From assembly GCA_031179165.1 (NCBI GenBank), contig JAPSIC010000011.1:1-40983 (forward strand): a stretch of DNA of 40,983 nucleotides. Reading direction: 5' to 3'. The position numbers and the translations under genes were made by a program. The notes below the pieces were generated by a model. It searched no databases and was not told the origin of the DNA. It saw nothing but the letters and a program-made list of their open reading frames with translations. The stretch is from Brevibacterium sp. Its GTDB lineage: Bacteria > Actinomycetota > Actinomycetes > Actinomycetales > Brevibacteriaceae. The stretch's first letter is position 1. Every line of letters begins with the position of its first letter. Positions 16,713-25,485 of this stretch are shown here, in pieces.

Positions 16713-18359
16713 TCAGCGACCGGCGAGCATGTCGGCGGCGGCGCGGGAGTCCTCGGTGATGTGGATCAGCGTCGGCCCGGGATGCGACTCGGCCTCGATG
16801 AGGGCGGCGAGCAGCTCGTCCGCGCCCTCGACGTGGACCCCCCGGGCGCCCATCGACCTGGCCAGCGCCGGGAAGTCGGGGCCGGTCAGCGCCACGCCCG
16901 AGGGGGTGTCGCCGCGGTCGGCCATCTCGTTGCGGATCTCCCCGTAGCCGCCGTTGTCGACGATGATCAGCGACATCGCCACCTGCGCCTGGACGGCGGC
17001 GGCGAGTTCCGCGATCGTGAACATCGATCCCCCGTCCCCCTCGATCGCCACCACCCGGGTTTCGGGGGCGGCGAGCTTGGCGCCGATGCCGGCGGGCAGC
17101 CCGAAGCCTAGGGTGCCGGCACCAGCGGGGTAGAGGAAGCGGTCGCCTCGGCGGGCCCTCCACCCGGTCTGGACACCGTAGTAACAGCACATGGTGGAAT
17201 CGGCGGCGACGATGACCGGGGCCGAGTCCCGCTCGGTGAACGCGTTCAGCGCCTGGTTCAGCTCGGCCCACGGTCCGCCCTCCCGGGCGGTGGCCGCGGC
17301 GATCACCGCCTGCCTGTCGCGCACCCAGTCCGTGGCCTGCTGGGTGTTGCCGCGGGTCCGCATCTCGCGCAGCCGCAGCGCCAGGGCCGCGGTAGAGTCC
17401 GCGGCGTCGGCGAGGATCGGGTGGCTGACCGACGCGTTGGTGAGCATCTGGACCTCGTCGATGTCGATGCGGACCACGATCTCGGGCAGGACGAGCGGTT
17501 CGGGCCATAAGTCGCTCGGCGCCAGTTCGGTGCCGATCGCGACGATCGCGTCGGCCTCGGCGAGGAGCTCGGGCAGCTCCGGCAGGAACCCGATCGCGCC
17601 GAGGGTGTTCTCGTGGCCCTCGTCGATCGTGCCCTTGGCATTGGAGGACACGATGATGCCCGCCCCGAGCGCCGACGACAGCTCCTCGATCTCCTCCCCG
17701 CAGCCATGGGCGCCGGCGCCGACGATGAGCAGCGGGCGCAGGGAGCCGGCGAGCGCCTCGACGGCGGACCTGACCGCACCCGGCTCGGGCAGCGGCACCG
17801 GCCGGGTGACGGAGGGGTGGAGGCCCCCGGGTCCGGTCGCCTCGACGAGGTCGAGCGGGATCTCGATGTGGGCGGGCCGGGTCCGGCCCGAGCGCATCAG
17901 GGACAGAGCCTGGCCGACGGCCAGCGACACCTCTCCGGGGGTCGTGACCCGGTGGCTGTCGCCGAGGACGGCCTCGATCGCCAGCGCCTGGTTGCGCACC
18001 TCGTGGAGCAGACCGTTGCCGCGGCCCGGATGCCGCAGCGGCATGCCGGGGCTGACGAGAAGCACGGGCACCGAATCGGTGTAGGACTGCAGGAGGGCGG
18101 TGAGCGCGTTGAGCACGGCCGGGCCGGTGGTCGTGACGACGACCTGGACCTCGCCGGTGACCCGGGCCGCCCCGTCGGCCATGAACCCGGCACCCTGCTC
18201 GTGGCGGGGAGAGACGATCTCGATCCCCTGCGCGCTCAGCTGCGCGAAGATCTCGAGGTTGTGGGTGCCGGGGATGCCGAACACACGCGTGATGCCCTCG
18301 GCCCGCAGTGCTCGGGCCAGGTGTCCGCCCCCGGTGAGTTCCTTCTGTTCACGTGCCAC
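16713..18359 (-). CDS. ThDP-dependent decarboxylase, acetolactate synthase-like
   Basis: A 548-residue enzyme of the acetolactate synthase/pyruvate decarboxylase superfamily. The N-terminal PYR domain carries FGIPGTHNLEIF and the catalytic glutamate in PRHEQGAGFMADG. The C-terminal domain has the ThDP motif from GDGGSMFTIAE to VDNGGYGEIRNEM. Between them is the central domain, with LLIVGAGAHGCG. It is not a typical anabolic acetolactate synthase and no regulatory subunit is nearby. In this operon a 2-oxo acid decarboxylase role is most likely; benzoylformate, branched-chain oxo acid or 5-guanidino-2-oxopentanoate decarboxylases are all possible. GTG 18359 has GAGGAG five bases upstream. GTG 18365, which overlaps the previous stop as GTGA, is the alternative. 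Confidence 0.85.
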   Translation of the reverse strand: MAREQKELTGGGHLARALRAEGITRVFGIPGTHNLEIFAQLSAQGIEIVSPRHEQGAGFMADGAARVTGEVQVVVTTTGPAVLNALTALLQSYTDSVPVLLVSPGMPLRHPGRGNGLLHEVRNQALAIEAVLGDSHRVTTPGEVSLAVGQALSLMRSGRTRPAHIEIPLDLVEATGPGGLHPSVTRPVPLPEPGAVRSAVEALAGSLRPLLIVGAGAHGCGEEIEELSSALGAGIIVSSNAKGTIDEGHENTLGAIGFLPELPELLAEADAIVAIGTELAPSDLWPEPLVLPEIVVRIDIDEVQMLTNASVSHPILADAADSTAALALRLREMRTRGNTQQATDWVRDRQAVIAAATAREGGPWAELNQALNAFTERDSAPVIVAADSTMCCYYGVQTGWRARRGDRFLYPAGAGTLGFGLPAGIGAKLAAPETRVVAIEGDGGSMFTIAELAAAVQAQVAMSLIIVDNGGYGEIRNEMADRGDTPSGVALTGPDFPALARSMGARGVHVEGADELLAALIEAESHPGPTLIHITEDSRAAADMLAGR

Positions 18360-18361
18360 GT

Positions 18362-20413
18362 TCACTCCTCGTCGTCCTTGCCGTCGGTCCGGTCGCCGGT
18401 GATGACCAGGGCGTCGACGGCCATTGCTCCCTCCGGGGAGACCCGGACGGGGTTGATCTCGATCTCGTCGATGTCGTTGCCGGCGGCGATGAGCCGGGAC
18501 ACGGCGACGACGACGTCGGCGAGCGCCTCGACGTCGGCGGCTGGTCGGCCCCGCCACCCGGTGAGCAGGGAGAAGCACTTGAGCCGGGAGAGCATGTCGA
18601 GGGCCTCGGCCTGCGACACGGGGGCCAGCTCCAGCCAGGTGTCGCCGTAGAGCTCGGTCTCCGTCCCGCCTGCGCCGACCATGACGATCGGCCCGAAGTT
18701 CTCGTCCCGGCGGCCGCCGACGAGGATCTCGACGACGTTCTCACGCCGGTCCATCTCCTCGACGATGTACTCCCCCTCGCCGAGGCGGGTGACCATGTCC
18801 GTGTACGCCGCTTCCAGCGCCGCCCGGTCGGGCAGGCCGAGCGCGATTCCCCCGACCTCCGTCTTGTGCGCGGGCCAGCCCGCCTTGAGCACGAACGGGG
18901 GTCTCAGCGCGGACGAGTCGATCACCTCGGCGAGGTCCTCGCTGCGGGTGACGGTGACGGCGGCGGGCACGGGGACCCCGGCGGCCATGATCGTCCTCCG
19001 GGCCGCGGCGTACCCGGTCCCCCACGGGGTGACCGGGCCGGACTCCTCGAGGCTGGGAGTGATCCGGCCGGAGTGGGCGGCGTAGAACCCGGCCCGGGCG
19101 AGCACCCGCATCGAGGCGTCGATCGAGGTGTAGCTGGGGATGTTGCGCTCCCAGAGGGCGGCGACCGCGCGGGAGTCGGCGCTCATCGAGTGGACGACGA
19201 GGGGCTTGCGGGCCTCGGCGACCGCCCGGCCCAGCTTCTCGACCTCGGCGAGTTCGGCCTCGACGAGGTCGGGGATGTCCTCGCCGTAGCAGCCGAAGTA
19301 GCCGCTGAGGACGACGGCGTCGATCGTCTCATCGGCGAGCAGCTCCCCGACGAGGGCGGCGTAGACGGACAGGTCGGCCTCGCCGGCGCCGTCGAGATCG
19401 ATCGGGTTGTCGATGTGCCCGGCCGCGGGCAGATGATGCTCGACCCGGGCACGGGTGCCGGGGTCGAGGACCTCGACCCTGAGCCCGTGCTGCTCGGCCA
19501 TGTCCGCGGCGATCGCGCCCTGTCCCCCGGAGTCGGAGATGATCGCGATGGTCCGTGCCTGCGGCAGCCAGGAGGTGGCTAAGAAGCCGGCGAGTTCGAC
19601 GACCTCGCTCGGCGTCGACAGGCGCAGGGCTCCCGCCGCCCGGCAGGCGGCGTCGACGGTGTCGATCGCCGAGGTCAGCGCGCCGGTGTGGGATTTCGCC
19701 AGGCGCGCTCCCGCGCTCGACATCCCGGTGGTGAGGATCATCGTCGGCTTGCCCGCCGCGCGCAGCCTCTTCATCGCCGAGACCAGTGCGGGCCCGCCGG
19801 TGAAGGATTCGAGGTAGAGGACGATCTGTGCGGTGTTCGGGTCGTCGACGAGGGTCTCGAGGATCTCCGAGGCGCGGACATCGGACTGACCGCCGATCGA
19901 GGCGAAGCGGGAGATCCCGAGGCCGCTGCGGGCCGAGAGGGTGGCGATCTCCGTTCCCAGTTGCCCGCTCTGGGTCACGACGGCCAGCGACCCCGGCGTG
20001 AAGTGTCCCCAGGCCAGCAGCAGGTCATTGCCCGCATCGACGAGGCCCAGCGAGGCCGGGCCGATCAGCCGGGCGCCGGCCGCAGTGATCCGCGCGGCGA
20101 TGTCGTCGGCCTGCGGGACGCGGGCGCTGATGATGAGGAACGCCGGGACCCCTGCGGCCAGCGCTTCGTCGACGGCGGCGGCGACGGCGGGTCCGGGGAT
20201 CGAGATCACCAGCAGCTCCGGCACCACCGGGAGGTCGTCGAGGCCGGCGTAGGTGGGTTCGCCCTGGATCGAGGCGGCCCGGGAGTTGATGAGGTAGACC
20301 TCGCGTCGCGACGCCCCGCGCAGCGCCCCGGCGGCCAGCCAGAAGCCCCATTTCGCGGGGTCGTTCGAGGCTCCGATGACGGCGACGCTGCGGGGGTCGA
20401 AGAACTGGTCCAC
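18362..20413 (-). CDS. NDP-forming acyl-CoA synthetase (acetate-CoA ligase family)
   Basis: Forms an acyl-CoA from the free acid with release of ADP or GDP. The single 683-residue chain has the CoA-binding domain first (FFDPRSVAVIGASNDPAKWG), then the succinyl-CoA-ligase-like domain with the phosphohistidine motif AKSHTGAL, and from about residue 470 an ATP-grasp domain (VLKAGWPAHKTEVGGIALGL, IVEEMD, VMVGAGGTETELYGD, ending EIEINPVRV). Archaeal relatives split alpha and beta parts; here they are fused. It lies 4 bases after the amino-acid dehydrogenase and abuts the ThDP enzyme, so all three are co-translated. The likely acid is the carboxylic product of amino-acid breakdown. Confidence 0.9.
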   Translation of the reverse strand: MDQFFDPRSVAVIGASNDPAKWGFWLAAGALRGASRREVYLINSRAASIQGEPTYAGLDDLPVVPELLVISIPGPAVAAAVDEALAAGVPAFLIISARVPQADDIAARITAAGARLIGPASLGLVDAGNDLLLAWGHFTPGSLAVVTQSGQLGTEIATLSARSGLGISRFASIGGQSDVRASEILETLVDDPNTAQIVLYLESFTGGPALVSAMKRLRAAGKPTMILTTGMSSAGARLAKSHTGALTSAIDTVDAACRAAGALRLSTPSEVVELAGFLATSWLPQARTIAIISDSGGQGAIAADMAEQHGLRVEVLDPGTRARVEHHLPAAGHIDNPIDLDGAGEADLSVYAALVGELLADETIDAVVLSGYFGCYGEDIPDLVEAELAEVEKLGRAVAEARKPLVVHSMSADSRAVAALWERNIPSYTSIDASMRVLARAGFYAAHSGRITPSLEESGPVTPWGTGYAAARRTIMAAGVPVPAAVTVTRSEDLAEVIDSSALRPPFVLKAGWPAHKTEVGGIALGLPDRAALEAAYTDMVTRLGEGEYIVEEMDRRENVVEILVGGRRDENFGPIVMVGAGGTETELYGDTWLELAPVSQAEALDMLSRLKCFSLLTGWRGRPAADVEALADVVVAVSRLIAAGNDIDEIEINPVRVSPEGAMAVDALVITGDRTDGKDDEE

Positions 20414-20417
20414 GTCG

Positions 20418-21704
20418 CTACCGCTCCGCGCTCGCCGCGCTCAGCACGGTCCCGGCAGATCCGGGTGCCGCCGGAGCCGCAGGGGATGCAGGTGCGCGTT
20501 CGGTCGGCGCGGGTTCGGGTGACGAGAGCGCGCCGGGTGTCTCGATGGCCTCGGCCGAGCGGAGCCGGTCGAGATTGGCGTCGACCTTCGCCTGGGCGGC
20601 GGCCCGGGGACTGGTCCCCTGGGCTCGCGCCTCGGCGAGGACCTCGCTCGTGAGCTCGTAGAGGGTGTCGGCGATGAGCGCGCGGCTGTGCTCCCAGGTG
20701 CCGTCGACGTCACCGAAGGTCACCCACCACCACCAGGCATTGGTGGCGGAGTTGGCGAGGAAGTCCGGGACCACCGTGACCCCGCGGGCAGCGAGCGCGG
20801 CTTCGGCCTCGGGCAGGACCGGCATGTTCGCCGCCTCGACGATGTACTTCGCCCTGATCCTCTCGCAGTTCTCCGCGGTGATCGCATAGCTGACGGCCGC
20901 GGGGACGAGCACATCGACGTCGGCGGCCAGCCAGTCGTCCCGGTGACCGACTTGGTCACCGTCGCGCAGGACGGTCCGGTCGATGCCTCCGAAGGGATCC
21001 CGGGTGGCGAGCAGCGTTTCGACGTCGAGGCCCTGCGGGTTCGAGACGAAGCCGTCGGCATCGGCGATGCCGACGACCGTGACCCCCGCCTCGGCGAGGA
21101 AGCGGGCAGTGGCTCCGCCCATGGAGCCGAAGCCCTGGATCACCGCCGTCGCCCCGGCGCGTTCGCGCCCGTCGGCGTCGAGGGCGGCGAACACCGAGGT
21201 GGCCACCCCGAGACCGCCGACGAGTTCGTCCTGGGAGACGCCGTCGACGACGGTGGTGAACGCCTTCTGCGCGCGGGCCTCCATCGCCTGCGGGTCGTCG
21301 ACGAGCTTCTCCACGGCGCTCAGCCCGCTGCCGAGTCCACGGCGGTCGAGGATCTCATCGATCGCGTCCTGCCGGACCCCGAGGTCCTCGCCGAGCGCCC
21401 AGTAGGAGTGCATGATCGGGTTGACGGCGACGAGGAACCTCTCGAGCACGTCCGCGGCCCCGGGCGCGCGGGGATCGAAGTCGATTCCGCCCTTCGCCCC
21501 GCCGACGGGGATGTACCGGCGTCCGGGACGCAGATGGATCGCCTCCTTGCGGGTCATCCCCTGTGCCAGCCCGCGGACCTCCTCGAGGGTGCAGCCGGGG
21601 CGCATCCGCAGTCCCCCGGAGGCGGTGCCGCGGACCAGGGTGTCGATGACGACGTACCCGTGGGTGCCGGTGACGGGATCCCGCCAGGTGATGTCCATGA
21701 ACAT
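20418..21704 (-). CDS. Glu/Leu/Phe/Val dehydrogenase family protein
   Basis: NAD(P)-dependent oxidative deamination of an amino acid to its 2-oxo acid. It has 428 residues. The dimerisation domain has TASGGLRMRPGCTLEEVRGL, the lysine in GMTRKEAIHL, and VGGAKGGIDFDP with the catalytic lysine. The Rossmann half has AVIQGFGSMGGATARFL. The run ANSATNAWWWWV near residue 340 replaces the usual substrate-pocket sequence, so specificity may be unusual. The last 40-odd residues are a low-complexity Ala/Pro/Glu tail not typical of the family. ATG 21704 follows GGAGG; an upstream frame start at 21731 would lie inside the operator. First gene of the catabolic operon. Confidence 0.88.
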   Translation of the reverse strand: MFMDITWRDPVTGTHGYVVIDTLVRGTASGGLRMRPGCTLEEVRGLAQGMTRKEAIHLRPGRRYIPVGGAKGGIDFDPRAPGAADVLERFLVAVNPIMHSYWALGEDLGVRQDAIDEILDRRGLGSGLSAVEKLVDDPQAMEARAQKAFTTVVDGVSQDELVGGLGVATSVFAALDADGRERAGATAVIQGFGSMGGATARFLAEAGVTVVGIADADGFVSNPQGLDVETLLATRDPFGGIDRTVLRDGDQVGHRDDWLAADVDVLVPAAVSYAITAENCERIRAKYIVEAANMPVLPEAEAALAARGVTVVPDFLANSATNAWWWWVTFGDVDGTWEHSRALIADTLYELTSEVLAEARAQGTSPRAAAQAKVDANLDRLRSAEAIETPGALSSPEPAPTERAPASPAAPAAPGSAGTVLSAASAER

Positions 21705-21721
21705 GGGGCCTCCAAGAATTA

Positions 21722-21739
21722 ACTGAATCACGGTTCAGT
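21722..21739. promoter_or_regulatory. Operator candidate for the catabolic operon
   Basis: ACTGAA, six bases, TTCAGT: a perfect 6+6 inverted repeat 18 bases before the dehydrogenase ATG, flanked by TTAATT that may be the -10 box. A related 18-mer (11 of 18 identical) lies before the ABC transporter, suggesting one TetR regulator for both transcripts. Confidence 0.5.
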
Positions 21740-21866
21740 AGTGGTGTGAGCTCCAGTCTGGACGCTGACTGCACCCGGAGTCAAGAGGCGGGGACCACCA
21801 TTCGCCGACCGTGTCGAACCGCAGACGAGGCATCCGGAATCCCGCTGCGAATCCGTCGGCATCCCG

Positions 21867-22466
21867 CTACGACTCCGCCGGCTCGAGCTCGCGGGCGACG
21901 AAGGCGCCTGCCCACTCACCCATCACCTGCCGGGAGACGTCGCCGGGATGGAACATCGCCTGGATCGCGAGCCCGTCGAGATAGGCGAGGATCCGGGTCG
22001 CGATTGTCTGCGCGGAGTCGGCGCCGGGGGCGAACTCGCCAGCATCGCGTCCCGCCTCGATGAGGCTGGCGAGGATCGCCTTCCACTCCTTGTCGAGGGC
22101 GGCGAACGTCGCCTTGAGCTCGGTGTCGAACAGGCCGGCCGACCAGCCGTCGATCCAGATCTTCCAGCTCCGCGTCGAGCCGGTGGGCATGTACCAGGCG
22201 ATGACCTCGTCGAGCTTCTCCCGAGCCGGCCTGCCCGTCGCGGCGATCCTGCGCGCACGGTAGAGATCGTTCTCGCCGGCATGCGCGAAGGCCGCTGCGA
22301 CGAGGGCCTCCTTCGTCACGAAGTGATAGATGACCAGGCTCGGACTCAGCCCCAGCCGCTTGGCGACATCGGCGACGCGCAGCGTCCTCAGACCCGTGGC
22401 CTCGATCTCCTCGATCGTGGCGGCCAGGATCTCCTCACGCCGAACCGACGCCCGTTTCCTGCTCAT
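21867..22466 (-). CDS. TetR-family regulator of the catabolic island
   Basis: 199-residue repressor-type protein. Its N-terminal HTH reads LRVADVAKRLGLSPSLVIYH followed by FVTKEALV. The rest, including WKIWIDGWSAGLFDTELKAT, resembles the BetI-like C-terminal ligand domain (TetR_C_6). It sits between the minus-strand catabolic operon and the plus-strand amino acid transporter, the classic place for a shared local regulator. It starts MSRKRASVRREEIL after a GGTGGAG site; TAGAAT at 22532-22527 (minus strand) is a possible -10. The 162-base gap to its left (21705-21866) holds the catabolic-operon operator and otherwise no feature I recognise. Effector unknown; probably the imported amino acid or a breakdown intermediate. 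Confidence 0.9.
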   Translation of the reverse strand: MSRKRASVRREEILAATIEEIEATGLRTLRVADVAKRLGLSPSLVIYHFVTKEALVAAAFAHAGENDLYRARRIAATGRPAREKLDEVIAWYMPTGSTRSWKIWIDGWSAGLFDTELKATFAALDKEWKAILASLIEAGRDAGEFAPGADSAQTIATRILAYLDGLAIQAMFHPGDVSRQVMGEWAGAFVARELEPAES

Positions 22467-22581
22467 GTCTCCACCCTTTCACGGAAGCGCAGAGACCACC
22501 CGCCCTCCGCCGCTCATTGCATAACGATTCTATCCAGATCGCTTGATCAGTGGCCTCGATCACATGTATCACTTATTCTTA

Positions 22582-22599
22582 ACTCAACAGCCGTTCAAA
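22582..22599. promoter_or_regulatory. Second operator-like site, before the ABC transporter
   Basis: ACTCAA, CAGCCG, TTCAAA, preceded by TTA exactly as at the catabolic-operon site (TTAACT...GTTCA in both). TATTCT at 22574-22579 could be the transporter's -10, so the site would cover the transcription start. The symmetry is poorer than in the first site. The 161-base gap between TetR and the binding-protein gene holds nothing else I recognise. Confidence 0.35.
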
Positions 22600-22627
22600 A
22601 TAACCGATCCCGAACAACGGAGTTCTC

Positions 22628-23491
22628 ATGCGCACCTCAACCACCATGATCGCCGTCGCCGCAGTCTCAGCCCTCTTCCTCTCGGCCTGTTCCTCCGGTT
22701 CGGCCGATGCCGATGCCGGCGGCGACTCCGCCTTCGGCGAATGCGAGGTCACCGGCGAGGCCGGGTCCATCACGATCGACCCGGTCGCCGCCGACACGCT
22801 CACCGTGGCCACGAATCTGCCCTCTCCCGCCTGGTGGAAGGGCCTCTCCCCCGAGGACATCACCGGCGGTTACGAGTACTGCATGGCCGCGAACATCGCC
22901 CACCGCGCCGGCCTCAAGTCCGTCACGGTGAAGAACGTCAGCTTCGACGGACTCGTCGCCGGCCAGGTCAAGGACTTCGACATCGCCCTGGCGCAGGTCT
23001 CGATCACCGAGGAGCGTGACAAGGTCGTCGACTTCTCCGAGCCCTACTACTCCTCGAAGATCGGCGTGCTCACCCAGGCCGACAGCGGACTCACGCCTGA
23101 GAACATCGCCGACAAGCAGCTCGGCGTGCAGGTCGGGACCACCGCCGTCGACTTCGTCCCCGAGAACGTGTCGCCGAAGAAGGACGCGCGGACATTCCAG
23201 GACACCGAGGGCATGATCACGGCGGTCCAGTCCGGGCAGATCGACGCGGCACTCCAGGACACGGCGATCGTGCTCGGATTCGCCCAGCAGTCCGGCGGCG
23301 CGCTGGAGGTCGTCGGTCAGTACGACTCGGGTGAGGAGTACGGCGCGATCTACCCACAGGGCTCGGCCAACATCGGGGAGCTGGACAAGGCCATCAAGGC
23401 GATGCACGACGACGGCACCTTCGACGGGCTCTCCTCGGCATGGCTGGCAGAGGCGTTCGGGACCGATCCCAACACCATCCCCGAGTTCTGA
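22628..23491 (+). CDS. Amino acid ABC transporter substrate-binding lipoprotein
   Basis: 287-residue extracellular binding protein of the polar amino acid family. It has a signal peptide with lipobox LSAC (Cys21), followed by a Ser/Gly/Asp linker. The type 2 periplasmic-binding fold is shown by LTVATNLPSPAWW, by FDIALAQVSITEERDKVVDFSEPYY (given here as FDIALAQVSITEERD and KVVDFSEPYY), and by ADKQLGVQVGTTAVDFV. It starts at ATG 22628 after CGGAG. It is first of three transporter genes, divergent from TetR and the catabolic operon. The ligand is probably the amino acid degraded by that operon; which one cannot be read from the sequence. Confidence 0.9.
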   Translation: MRTSTTMIAVAAVSALFLSACSSGSADADAGGDSAFGECEVTGEAGSITIDPVAADTLTVATNLPSPAWWKGLSPEDITGGYEYCMAANIAHRAGLKSVTVKNVSFDGLVAGQVKDFDIALAQVSITEERDKVVDFSEPYYSSKIGVLTQADSGLTPENIADKQLGVQVGTTAVDFVPENVSPKKDARTFQDTEGMITAVQSGQIDAALQDTAIVLGFAQQSGGALEVVGQYDSGEEYGAIYPQGSANIGELDKAIKAMHDDGTFDGLSSAWLAEAFGTDPNTIPEF

Positions 23492-23502
23492 GAGGCGCTC
23501 GG

Positions 23503-24597
23503 ATGTCGATCTCCACTCGCATGGCCAAGGCCGGCACCCCGACTCCGCCTCGGCGTGTCTTCGGGCTCAGCATCCTCGCCCTCGGAGTCTGGGCGCTGAC
23601 CGCGTACGTCTTCTGGACAGGGCTCTACCAGGTCCACCTCATCAATCAGGCCAAGACGCCGATGATGCCGCTCATCATCGGCGTGATCGGGCTGGTGATG
23701 CTCTACCCGCTGCTGCCCTGGGCCCGGTCACTGGCCCTCAACGCCGGCCGGACCCGGGCGCTGGCCGCCTCCGACCTGCGCGGAGCACGCGCCAGCGCCT
23801 CGAGTGGACGCGATTCGGCCCTGACCTCGCTGGGCTTCTCGGCCGGATTCCTCGTCGTCGCCGCTCTCCTCCACTTCGTCACCACCAATGACGCAGCGGT
23901 GACGAAGACGTTCCTGCGCGCCGACTTCATCGCCCAGTCCTGGTCGAAGGTCGCCGAGGGCTTCTGGATCAACGTTCAGGTGGCCATCGGCGCCGAGATC
24001 ATCGTGCTCATCGCCGGGCTCGGCATCGCGATCATGCGGATGCTGCCCGGGCGGCCGGGCAGGCCGTTGCGCTGGCTGGCCACGGTCTACGTCGACGTGT
24101 TCCGGGCCATTCCCTCGATCATCGTCCTCTACCTGGTCGGCTTCGGGCTGACGATCGCCAAGGTCCCGATCGTCAGCGATCTCAGCCCGACGATGCTCGC
24201 GATCATCGCTCTGGCCCTGACCTACACCGGCTACGTCGCCGAGGTGTACCGGGCCGGGCTCGAGTCCATCCACCCGTCGCAGTGGTCGGCGGCCCGGTCG
24301 CTCGGTCTGTCCTACGGGCAGACCCTGCGCAAGGTCATCGTCCCGCAGGCCACCCGCCGGATGGTCCCGCCCCTGCTCAACGACTTCATCGGGCTGCAGA
24401 AGGACACGGCGCTGATCAGCATCATGGGCGTCATCGACTCCTTCATGCAGGCGCGGCTCATCTCGTCCTCGGTGTTCAATCTCTCGCCCGTACTGGTCGT
24501 CGCGGTGGTCTTCATCATCGCCACGATCCCCCAGGCGCGGTTCGTCGACAGGCTGATGGCCAAGGACGCCGCCAAGTTGAAAGCAGGTGCGCTCTGA
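23503..24597 (+). CDS. Amino acid ABC transporter permease
   Basis: 364-residue membrane component of the importer. The C-terminal part is the usual HisM/GlnP-type permease with the EAA loop YTGYVAEVYRAGLESIHPSQ followed by WSAARSLGLSYGQTLRKVIVPQA. The N-terminal 130 residues add about three more hydrophobic segments (for example LSILALGVWALTAYVF and PLIIGVIGLVMLYPLLPW) and a charged loop, making it longer than the usual 220-300 residues. There is only one permease gene, so it probably acts as a homodimer. ATG 23503 follows a GAGAGG; its stop overlaps the ATPase start (TGATG). Confidence 0.92.
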   Translation: MSISTRMAKAGTPTPPRRVFGLSILALGVWALTAYVFWTGLYQVHLINQAKTPMMPLIIGVIGLVMLYPLLPWARSLALNAGRTRALAASDLRGARASASSGRDSALTSLGFSAGFLVVAALLHFVTTNDAAVTKTFLRADFIAQSWSKVAEGFWINVQVAIGAEIIVLIAGLGIAIMRMLPGRPGRPLRWLATVYVDVFRAIPSIIVLYLVGFGLTIAKVPIVSDLSPTMLAIIALALTYTGYVAEVYRAGLESIHPSQWSAARSLGLSYGQTLRKVIVPQATRRMVPPLLNDFIGLQKDTALISIMGVIDSFMQARLISSSVFNLSPVLVVAVVFIIATIPQARFVDRLMAKDAAKLKAGAL

Positions 24598-25340
24598 TGC
24601 CGTTCCTCGAGATCACAGACGTCCACAAGTCCTATGGGACGAACCCGGTTCTCAAGGGGATCACCATCGACGTCGAGGCCCACGAGGTGGTGTGCCTGAT
24701 CGGGGCCTCGGGCTCCGGGAAGTCGACGCTGCTCAAGTGCATCAACGCACTGGAGCCCATCGATTCCGGTGAGATCGTCCTCGACGGGGATCCGATCACC
24801 GGGGTCGGCGTCGACGTCAACCGTCTGCGCCGCAACATCGGCATGGTGTTCCAGTCCTACAACCTGTTCCCGCACATGACCGTGCTGGAGAACATCACCC
24901 TGGCCCCGATCCTCGTCGGCGGGGTGGCGAAGGAGGCCGCCGAGGCTCACGCCATCGAACTGCTCACACAGGTCGGGATGGAGGCGAAGGCCACTGCCCA
25001 CCCCGACAGCCTCTCCGGCGGTCAGCAGCAGCGGGTCGCCATCGTCCGGGCCATGGCCATGCGCCCGCAGGCGCTGCTCCTCGATGAGATCACCGCCGCA
25101 CTCGACCCCGAGCTCGTCGGCGATGTGCTCGAGATCGTGCGCGAGCTGGCCGCCGACGGGATGACGATGCTGCTGGCCACCCACGAGATGGGCTTCGCCA
25201 AGGAGGTCGCCTCCCAGGTGTGCTTCCTGCACCAGGGTCAGATCCTCGAGCGGGGCACCCCGGAGCAGATCTTCACCGACCCGCAGGAGGAGCGGACCCG
25301 GCAGTTCCTCCACCGGGTGCTGGCCTCCGGGCGGCTCTAG
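24597..25340 (+). CDS. Amino acid ABC transporter ATP-binding protein
   Basis: 247-residue ATPase that drives the importer. Walker A GASGSGKST spans residues 36-44, the Q-loop glutamine is Q86 (VFQSYNLFP), the signature LSGGQQQR spans 139-146, Walker B LLLDE spans 160-164, and the H-loop is in LLATHEMGFA. After the catalytic Glu164 it reads ITAALDPE instead of the commoner PTSALDPE, a variant I associate with one branch of the polar amino acid transporters. Translation is coupled to the permease through TGATG. It ends with GRL-stop, and that 3' end is copied once downstream. Confidence 0.95.
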   Translation: MPFLEITDVHKSYGTNPVLKGITIDVEAHEVVCLIGASGSGKSTLLKCINALEPIDSGEIVLDGDPITGVGVDVNRLRRNIGMVFQSYNLFPHMTVLENITLAPILVGGVAKEAAEAHAIELLTQVGMEAKATAHPDSLSGGQQQRVAIVRAMAMRPQALLLDEITAALDPELVGDVLEIVRELAADGMTMLLATHEMGFAKEVASQVCFLHQGQILERGTPEQIFTDPQEERTRQFLHRVLASGRL

Positions 25341-25413
25341 CGCGGCACGACGAAGACCGCGGTGGCCGCAGCGGCGACCGCGGGCGGCTCTAGCACGGCA
25401 CCGGCGAAGACCG
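25329..25413. repeat. Duplicated 3' end of the ABC ATPase gene
   Basis: GGGCGGCTCTAG (25329-25340, last codons and TAG stop) followed by CGCGGCACGACGAAGACCG recurs at 25382-25413 as GGGCGGCTCTAG plus CACGGCACCGGCGAAGACCG. The unit is about 31 bases and the offset 53. The second copy is non-coding. Confidence 0.8.
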
Positions 25414-25439
25414 ACCCGAACTCCCCGGCGCAGAGTCGA

Positions 25440-25475
25440 CAGAAGCCGCAGGCACCGAGGTGTCTGCGGCTTCTG
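25440..25475. terminator. Bidirectional hairpin between transporter and M16 gene
   Basis: CAGAAGCCGCAG pairs with CTGCGGCTTCTG (12 bp). Inside, CACC pairs with GGTG around GA, with one G-T step between the two stems. The 36-base hairpin lies in the gap between convergent genes, 10 bases after the M16 stop on the minus strand, and could terminate both. Confidence 0.75.
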
Positions 25476-25485
25476 GCTGCCGGTC

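Noticed and set aside
22542-22566. TGATCAGTGGCC...GATCACA considered as a CRP/GlxR-type site
   Set aside because: The half-site spacing is too long for the TGTGA-N6-TCACA consensus.
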